DNA of 64,000 nt from Doryteuthis pealeii (lineage: Eukaryota > Mollusca > Cephalopoda > Myopsida > Loliginidae), in the NCBI GenBank assembly GCA_023376005.1, contig CM042150.1:75103157-75167156 (forward strand). Reading direction: 5' to 3'. Below are positions 56,871-64,000 of this stretch, piece by piece (within the stretch, counting starts at the first letter, position 1; each line of letters opens with the position of its first letter). The notes beneath the pieces are model-generated. The model saw nothing but the letters and a program-made list of their open reading frames with translations. It made no database searches and had not been told where the DNA came from. Both the position numbers and the translations under genes were made by a program.

Positions 56871-56943
<73 letters not shown>
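56871..56943. repeat. (TA)n microsatellite
   Basis: About 35 TA units with a TATGTATGTA interruption at 56908. Confidence 0.94.
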
Positions 56944-56947
<4 letters not shown>

Positions 56948-57461
56948 CTAGACATTGGAGAAACTTGTCAACCATTTTATGATCATTTCATCATATCATT
57001 ATATTTTAAACCATGTGTCACTCAAACAGTCATCACCCAAATTGAAAACAGAAAAAGCACAGAGCGATAACTAATTTGTTCATTTGATTTCATCAATTCC
57101 CTTTTTAACCCTTTCCAGACAGACCACTTCTTTACAACCAAATCTATTGATACAGTCATGACTAGAATTTTCAAATAGATTTTTTTATTTGAATTTACCC
57201 AGGATCTTTAAAATTTGTACACAAGTTGGTACTAACAATAAGACATGACTGATTCATGGGTCTGATTCTCACTATCAAAAATGAACTAAAAAGGAACACA
57301 ATTCATTATATTTATATTTTTGCTTTCTTCTTTGAATGGAAACATTTAAAGTCATGTTAAAGGTTTCAGCATTAAGTATATAATATCTATCATATCTTGA
57401 CACATGTACACTTTGAAAAGTTTAAATTTTAAAGAATACAAAAAATAATATTGATTATATA
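56944..57461. other. No gene seen
   Basis: AT-rich, unassigned. Confidence 0.5.
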
Positions 57462-57494
57462 TAATAATAATAATAATAATAGTAATAATAATAA
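57462..57494. repeat. (AAT)n microsatellite
   Basis: About ten AAT units with one G interruption. Confidence 0.93.
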
Positions 57495-57539
57495 ATGATT
57501 AAATTGATTTATATTACATCTAACATGAAATATTATACA

Positions 57540-57720
57540 TCACCATGGCCACCAAACACAAATACGCTCTTTAATATGCACATACATATACACGTGCAAT
57601 CCCGCACTAGGATAAAGTCATAACGTCACAACCAACATGCATTTTCATGGACACGCGCATGACAACATACGCGCAAGTACAAAAAAAACCCGCATTCACG
57701 TAAACATACAATATGAGAAT
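57540..57720. other. CpG-containing alternating purine-pyrimidine patch
   Basis: ACACGTGCAATCCCG, GACACGCGCATGAC and ATACGCGCAAG give an unusual local cluster of CpG in a window that is otherwise nearly CpG-free. Alternating stretches could adopt Z-DNA. No frame is associated. Confidence 0.5.
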
Positions 57721-57929
57721 ACAGTTATATAAAAATACCATCATTTAAAAAAAATTTTTTTAAAATTCATTTAAAAAGAAATGCCATAACTAGAATGCTT
57801 CAGTTCCAGTGATCTTTTGAAAAAGAGATATTATCTCGAAAATTCAAGAATTAAATACAGGTTAACACACAACATCATTGTTACCGTATTATTATTTTTT
57901 CTTTACACCTGCATTGTGATAGCCTTCTA

Positions 57930-58190
57930 AACCAACCTCCTAACCAAAAAATATTTGTATTTTCCTGACCTCCCACCAGGCTAGATTGACACAACGTGGA
58001 GCCATGTACAAATCGAAGTTCATGCAGTGGTCAGTTGAAAAAATGCATGATCCTTTCAGCGTTCTCCTTTTGATGTGCCTCAGGCACCCGTCAATAAGCC
58101 TGACCCTTTTTAGATGAGAGGACAGGTGCTGATTGTGGAGACAGCCCCTTGGGATCACATGATTTATTTTATCTCACCAGTCCATAAACT
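57930..58190 (-). other. Unplaced 72-codon frame in less AT-rich DNA
   Basis: The frame 57940-58158 has four Cys, three Trp/Tyr and basic residues and sits in a patch less AT-rich than its surroundings. I do not recognise it. It might be an exon or transposon debris. No clean splice signals bracket it. Confidence 0.2.
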
Positions 58191-58521
58191 GAACCTACTG
58201 GACACAGGGCTTGAAGCCAGGTAAGTATAAAAATCTTTTGTATTTTTGTTCTTCAACTGAGAAATGATAAAATCATCCTCAATTTGAAGGGAATGTATAT
58301 TGGTACTTCTATCGCAATGTCTGACTGTAGAGTAATGGATAAGTAAATATACTGACATCTTCCTAGGGAGGGAAGTGCAACTTTTATTAATGCCAATGTA
58401 TCTCCTGGGATAATGATTGGTTAAAATGGCCAAGAGAGAAGCAAATATTCTACATGTAAGAAATAGCATATGTCTAATTATAATATTATTGCTTACAGTT
58501 TACAACTAACAAATGTACAAA

Positions 58522-58522
58522 C

Positions 58523-58584
<62 letters not shown>
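58522..58584. repeat. Compound (AT)n(GT)n microsatellite
   Basis: About 13 TA units then about 17 GT units. Confidence 0.94.
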
Positions 58585-58585
<1 letters not shown>

Positions 58586-58615
58586 CATATATACAGGTCT
58601 ATGCATATATATGTA

Positions 58616-58844
58616 GAGGAAAGTGTGGATATAATAACACACAGTTAAATTCAGTTGATATTTCGCCATATTGGATGAAGCTTTTTTGAAACTTATTGAC
58701 ATAAGTACTGGCACATTCTGCTTTTATAGTGAAAAGGTAAATGGGTGAGGGGTGAGAGAAAGTCAGGTGGGGTAGGTGTGTTGGCATGGTACTTTTGATT
58801 TTATCGTGTCAGTCTGTCTGTGTTATTATATCCACACTTTCCTC
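58616..58844. mobile_element. 229-bp MITE with perfect 25-bp TIRs
   Basis: GAGGAAAGTGTGGATATAAT plus AACAC at 58616-58640 is exactly the reverse complement of 58820-58844. The interior of about 180 bp is non-coding and not palindromic. Flanking TA-rich microsatellites lie on both sides. Confidence 0.75.
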
Positions 58845-58890
58845 AATTCTCAACCACATTTTGTCGGATTTATTCAAATCCTTCACTCCT

Positions 58891-58967
<77 letters not shown>
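58891..58967. repeat. Compound (TA)n(TG)n microsatellite
   Basis: About 17 TA units then about 21 TG units. Confidence 0.95.
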
Positions 58968-58971
<4 letters not shown>

Positions 58972-60162
58972 GTGTGTCTATTAACGGATACCTTGATGCT
59001 TGAAATTTCTTCACTTGATAAAGGTCAAGGCAAATAAGAGAACTGGTAATCTGTCAGCTGATTTCTATTTTATCTTTCTTAAACAAGATTACCTCACATT
59101 TCTCAGATTAAAAAGTTATTTAAGAATTATTGTTGACTTTTGCTGACACCCTGCCCCCCCTGTCCCCCCTGTCAGGATTAAACAGATTTTCTGCTTAAAG
59201 TTTTACTCTAATCCCCAGCAGACTTATGGTTTGAGGAGGATTATAAAAGTTAGGTGAGATTTACTTAAATAAATTTCTAAAAACTGACATATATTTAAGA
59301 AATCATGTACCTGTTTCATTTTTTATTTTTTTCAAGAATTTGCAAAGTGAAAAAAATTTCTCTTTATCTCATCTTCTAAAATAAGATGTGGACATTTTTC
59401 TAAAGATTCTCTACCATAGAATGATAATTTCTTCTTTAGTTTTTTACAAAAAAAAATATGATCAAAAAAGATATTTCTGTAAATCCAGAAACATTGGCTT
59501 TTACCTTTGATGTTACTTAAAGATGTAAATAATGTTTTTTCTTAATTTTTAGATATTTTTTATTTGATCATAAAATAAGAATTCTGAAAGAATAACTTCC
59601 TTTATTGTTTCTGTTTCCTATGATCAGAGCAACAAATATTCAGACTATAATCATGATATTTTTTACTTTCCACTTAAAAAATATTTGGCCACTGCAGGAT
59701 GAATATATGAGATTGGAAAAGAAAGCTCTGTCACTTGTTTTGCCATGATAACTTAAAAAAAAAATTGTTATTTGAATTCATAAGGCATATTTATGCATAT
59801 AACTTAATATTCTGATCTTTCCTCATTCATTTCAGGAATATTTAATGTCAAGTTGAATGATTTTTAAATTGTTGTGATCTATAAAAATAAATGCAAATGA
59901 AACCCAATTCAAACACTGAATACTTTACTAGTTTCTGCTATTTCCATTTTGTCTTAGAAGCAGCAGTATTCATGGGAATAATGTTTTAAAAAGTAGAAAA
60001 TGCTTTATTCAGTTTTTGTTGAAGAATCTCTCAAAGATTTACCTCATTTTAGATGACTGAATCTATTGAAAATCAAGTTAATAAAATCTTAAGCTGACAG
60101 CAGGAGAAATGATGAAACAGTTCAATAAAACCCATACAACAACCATAACCCATATCTATAAA
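58968..60162. other. No gene seen
   Basis: AT-rich. A short C-rich duplication (CCCCCCTGT twice) lies at 59153-59172. Confidence 0.5.
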
Positions 60163-60424
60163 GCTGGAGGCATGTGGTATAATGGTTACTCTCATAGGAA
60201 ATGGACATAGCGAGATGAGTTCAAATCCTGGATGAGGCTGTTTGCATTTCACATTGTGCTAATATCCTTGGGAAAGGTATGAATTCAACTATTCTCCCTC
60301 CAGACCTGGGTAAATTGTAGAGTGAACTGGGCCTATTAACCATAAAAAACTCTGAATTAAAGCCTGTTAAACTCTGCTTAAGACCTTTTAAAACCTTTTG
60401 TTACATCCTGCTCATGCAAGGTCA
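60163..60424 (+). repeat. SINE-2 copy, full length
   Basis: GGAGGCATGTGGTATAATGG, box B GAGTTCAAATCCTGG, GCTGTTTGCATTTCACATTG, GGGAAAGGTATGAATTC and the 3' end TTGTTACATCCTGC. Among the best heads in the window, with one change in box A (GTATAATGG). Confidence 0.9.
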
Positions 60425-60490
60425 ATTAAGCAGAGTTTAACAGGTTTGAATTCAGAGTTTTCCTTCTCTTATACTGGTTGCCTACCATTC
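60425..60490 (-). repeat. SINE-2 3'-end fragment, inverted against its neighbour
   Basis: AAGCAGAGTTTAACAGGTTT, GAATTCAGAGTTTTCCTTCT, ACTGGTTGCC. It is tail-to-tail with the preceding plus-strand SINE-2, creating an imperfect hairpin. Confidence 0.85.
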
Positions 60491-62370
60491 ATTCTACGGT
60501 TTTGTTATAGGTTGGTAAATATGTTTATATCTATAAAGTTACTAAAATGTCAAAACTTAGCCAATAGATTGAACATGAACTGACCAGTTCTTAGAGAGTC
60601 AATATCTGTTTGTTATTAAGGATAAGACATGCAATTTAATCATTTGTGAGAAGATTTGTCAACTCTGATGAAAAATTAGTCCTTTATAATCATCTTCAAT
60701 GAAATAAAAAAGATTGTACCTATAACAAAGCCACTGTAGAAACAACAGTATTCTCATTGCTAATACATATTCATAAGGTACTTGGTATTCACCACCAAAA
60801 CTTAGGTCACATGACCCAGACTCTGGTAAAATTAGAGTTTCAGTTGAGGCTTTTCTAACTGACTTAGATTAATGTCTTAAGAACAGCACTTGCTAAAGAG
60901 AAATGTCCCAGGTACCTAGAATCATTTACTTATTAAAGGCTCATTATTGGCCAGACTCAGTGAGTACATATCTTTACTTTTATGTTCAACTCATATCTTA
61001 ATGCATATGTAGTTTTTATCTTTATTTTATTTTTGTTCTCTGTGTTGGTTGATAATATTTGTTAAAATAAAAAATGATTATGTACCATCCCACAACTTTT
61101 ATTTGTTTGTCCTTCTTTCTACTTTATTCATTTGGAATTTATCCATTAAAGGAATGAACACAAAGCCATTCCAGCACCAGGATTCCATGCGGAATTTCAT
61201 TAAGAAAGTAATCCTCTTCATTTGGTGAGATTTAAAGGGTGTTCTCTGTCATGTAAGGCTGAATGAAGCATTTGATTCTGAGATTTATTGTTTTCATCTG
61301 AAGAACTACACAAATTGTTGTTGAACAAACAAGCTTTTCTGATCCCTCTCAGAAAGGAGTGTTACTCTTGCAAGACTATGCACACAGGAAAATATTTGGT
61401 TCTGAATATAAGCATTTATATCATCCACTGTACTCACCTCACCTTTTTAGATGCTTATAACAATTGCTGGATTGAAAGAGTACACAATATCAATATATTT
61501 TTTGGCTTAAAAAGAATTTTCAAAGAATTTGATGCTAAAGGCATTAATGTCATATTTAGGAATGGTAATGCAGTGGAAGGAAGAAGAGAAAGGGTTAAAA
61601 GGAGCAAGAAACAATAATAGAATCAACAAATGGGGTGAAATTTATATCTAGAAATATACAAGAGAATTCTTTTTTGTTATGAGGGCAGATGAGGACTTAT
61701 GAAAATGATTAGTTGCTGAATGTCTGTTCTACAATACTTAGGTTTAGTCTTATAAGTGTTCAAGGATAAACTTACTTGTGGGGTCTTCCTCATGCATGTA
61801 TGAGGGAAAGTGGCTTTAGTCCCAAAGGAGATGTTCTGAGTTTTATCTGTGCATGGCCATTGAGGCGAGCAAGAGAACTAGTGTGTATAGAAGATGCATG
61901 GGTGTCTGCAAGAATGAAACTGTGTTTGCTAGCTGATGCTGCTACAAGAAGAGGACATCATATTGTATCACTAGACTGGGGCCTGGTCAGTAGTTGATGC
62001 CAGTTCAGTCTACAAAAAAAAAAGAGGTAGATAGAGAAAATTCTGGTGTATTTATGTACTTTGAAGGAATGCTTGTGGTGCTTTCTGATTGGACAAAAAA
62101 AGGTCAGGTGACCTGTCTACTACTGTTTCTGTAGAGTAAGCAATTAACCAGCATCCTGTGTGGTCATGTACCATCCTATTTTTTATCTGGATGAAAGAGT
62201 CAAGAATCATAATGAGATTGACTTAGTGTATAACATTAATGACCTGCTTGCTAATGGGATTATATCACTGAAAATGTTGGAAAATTGTAATGGTATATTC
62301 CACACTCTCTCTCTCTCTCAACCATGTGGTCTGACTATATACATATTTACCAACTCCTCTTCAAGAACAG
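60491..62370. other. No gene seen; three unplaced frames
   Basis: Plus-strand frames 61288-61617 (109 aa), 61776-61997 (73 aa) and 62160-62396 (78 aa) show no recognisable domain. The second is in a less AT-rich block (61770-62000) and is the best candidate for decayed exon material, but there is no supporting motif. Confidence 0.35.
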
Positions 62371-62416
62371 GATGTGACACATGGTCAATTTTTTAACAGA
62401 GTTTAAGAGATTTGAA
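62371..62416 (-). repeat. SINE-2 3'-end fragment
   Basis: GATGTGACACATGGTCAATT, AACAGAGTTTAAGAGATTTG is the reversed SINE-2 3' end, cut off by a (CA)n run. Confidence 0.75.
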
Positions 62417-62449
62417 CATACACACACATACACACACACACACACACAT
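62417..62449. repeat. (CA)n microsatellite
   Basis: About 16 CA units with one interruption, between two SINE-2 pieces. Confidence 0.93.
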
Positions 62450-62474
62450 GTAAAAATAAATGTATGTATTTACC

Positions 62475-62705
62475 CAAACACGTGGAGTACAACTGGTTTT
62501 AATTAAAATTTCCTTCTCCTAGACTGGTTGCCTAACTAAGGTTGAAGATCTACCCTGCTATTTTCCCATAGCTGGAGGGACAGCAGGTGGATGCATACCT
62601 TTCTCAAGGGTATTAGCACTAAGTGATATATAGACAGCCTCGTCTAAGATTTGAACTCAGGTAGATGAGTCCATTTCCTGTGACTCTATCCTATGCACCT
62701 CCACA
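62475..62705 (-). repeat. SINE-2 copy
   Basis: CACGTGGAGTACAACTGG, AGACTGGTTGCCTAACTAAG, TTCCCATAGCTGGAGG, GCATACCTTTCTCAAGGGTA. The head is decayed (CTGTGACTCTATCC). Confidence 0.85.
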
Positions 62706-63237
62706 ACCTGTGATCTGACTGTATATATAGTGAGCACTGCATTATACTGGGCTGGCTTCAAGGATTAGTAACATGCCTCACTATTACTTGTCTGTCTTAT
62801 TGTATCTCTCTGCAATAAAACCCTCTATCTTAAATCTATGAACATTTTGACTGATCCTTCAACTCAACTACAACCTTGTCTGATTGTATCCCTTTTAAGG
62901 ACACAACAATTATTAACATGAATAAATTTGTAACTGATAATTAAAAGTAAGTCATTTATATCTCAACAAAAAATGAGAGGACTTTCTTTCTAATTTTTAG
63001 TAAAAGAACGAGTGGTTTCAACCCAAGGCAAATCTTGTGGCTATACCAAAACAGGCATCACACCCTAATAATGCAGTGTTCTGTTTTGTAGGATATGAAC
63101 GGTGTCATCAATCATGAAGTGTTGAATTGTAATGGAACAGTTGATTCTGAGAAATATTGGTAAACAGAAGCACTACATAAAAGTCAATTTTGCTGATCAA
63201 TTGAAAAGCTATGTTACCCTTGCATGATTATACAAAG
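62706..63237. other. No gene seen
   Basis: AT-rich, unassigned. Confidence 0.5.
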
Positions 63238-63452
63238 TTTGGCTCAGTCAGTAGAGCATCTGCCTAGGAACCACATAATTCAACTCAACACATGAGTAAC
63301 ACAGATTGGATCTGTGCAGTAAAGTTGGGAGCTGATGGCAGATGTGACGCTCCACCTCAGATGTAAAAACAATTTTCCTGATCTAGTGATAGTGAAAAGG
63401 AAATAGACTCCCTCACTGTTATAGCTGATACCAACAATAGAGCACTTTTATG
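63238..63452 (+). repeat. SINE-1 copy with deletion in head
   Basis: TTTGGCTCAGTCAGTAGAGC, AGGAACCACATAATTCAACT (box B region deleted), ACACATGAGTAACACAG, GATCTGTGCAGTAAAGTTGG, and TGATAGTGAAAAGGAAATAG. It resembles the 54.97-kb copy (both share GATTGGATCTGTGCAG or CTTGAATCTGTGCAG), so they may be one subfamily. Confidence 0.85.
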
Positions 63453-64000
63453 TAAAGTGCACACAGAAAATGATTTTGACTTTGAATATGAAAGTTTCAC
63501 CTTATCCACACCACCCAACCATGAAATTATCATCTGTCAGAACTTTACAGTATTTTATACATTGAAGCATTAGATTTTAACAGTTTAAAAAATTAAACTA
63601 TATTATTTGCCTTGAAGCAAAATACAAAACAAAAGAAACAAAAGTCTGAGACATTAATAACTTTTCTATAAAACAATTATGTCACTAAAAATGGATAAGA
63701 CAATAAACTTGATTAAGTTTTTAACCAATTCTTAAATTTATGTGTCTAAACAAAAATATTAAATGACTTTCTTTCCAACCTAATATTTTTAATCAGCAGC
63801 CATAGCTGAATATAAGGTAGAAAGAACATCTTTTTTTATTCAATCACAAAGCTACAGTAGTTATCCGTTAGGTGTGAGTCATAATTAGTAATCTTCAGAA
63901 AATAATGAATAGGAACTTTTACTTTTTTTTTAGAAAGGTATATTTTTCATATCTTATTTTTCATCTTCAGCTACTTTTCTTTTTATCTTTTATCTCCACT
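63453..64000. other. No gene seen
   Basis: AT-rich to the right edge, no long frame and no repeat assigned. Confidence 0.5.

Overview
This is an AT-rich eukaryotic window with no recognisable host protein-coding gene. It is most likely cephalopod, probably octopus. That inference rests on dense (TA)n, (CA)n and (GT)n microsatellites, two abundant tRNA-headed SINE families, and several decayed LINE families of molluscan type. No operon, rRNA, functional tRNA, CRISPR array or phage feature is visible. Nearly every open reading frame is a shadow of a repeat or of low-complexity DNA.

Working names used below. SINE-1: about 240 bp, Lys/Arg-tRNA-like head with a box A of the TAGCTCAGTCGG type, 3' end rich in AGTAAAGT. 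SINE-2: about 250 bp, Val-tRNA-like head containing GTGTAATGGTTATC, 3' end AAATTGACCTTGTGTCACATCC. REP-A: a 250-400 bp interspersed repeat with the phrase GGGACCCTAACAGGTACTAC. LINE-F: APE-type, RTE-like. LINE-G: LINE whose 3' end encodes a zinc finger. LINE-R: LINE with a C-terminal PD-(D/E)XK-like endonuclease. MITE-I, MITE-D and several unnamed foldbacks are non-autonomous DNA elements.

Layout. 1-940 is a degenerate satellite broken by REP-A. 2-10 kb holds SINEs, MITE-I and the largest LINE-F relic (7.41-9.91 kb). 10.3-10.9 kb has remnants of a mariner-like and possibly a piggyBac-like transposase. 11-20 kb is SINE-2, REP-A, LINE-G and LINE-F tails, a near-perfect 315-bp foldback at 14.57-14.88 kb and many microsatellites. 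20.8-28.5 kb has LINE-R, LINE-G, SINEs and a TIR element. 28.8-29.1 kb is an unusual non-repetitive block that looks like a promoter with a splice donor. 30.16-30.53 kb is a foldback containing telomere-like repeats on both arms. 33.97-34.1 kb has a TATA-bearing hairpin-rich block. 35.3-36 and 47.6-48.1 kb are two related short Helitron-like elements, and 50.80-52.25 kb is a longer one with a SINE-1 nested inside. 41.7-42.4 kb is a possible LTR-like block. 43.1-43.7 kb is a LINE-R tail ending in a 74-bp-arm hairpin. 44.1 kb is a Penelope-like reverse transcriptase remnant. 45.6-46.07 kb is a 470-bp foldback. 53.6-54.3 kb is another LINE-F tail. 55.3-56.05 kb is a compound MITE-D region. The remainder to 64 kb is SINEs, microsatellites and unassigned AT-rich DNA.

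Nothing here works together as a gene pathway. The window reads as a layered record of transposition: LINE tails invaded by MITEs, MITEs invaded by SINEs, a Helitron carrying a SINE, and microsatellites growing at insertion edges. No convincing undescribed functional system was found. The best leads are the Helitron family, the telomere-repeat foldback and the candidate promoter with first exon at 28.8-29.1 kb.
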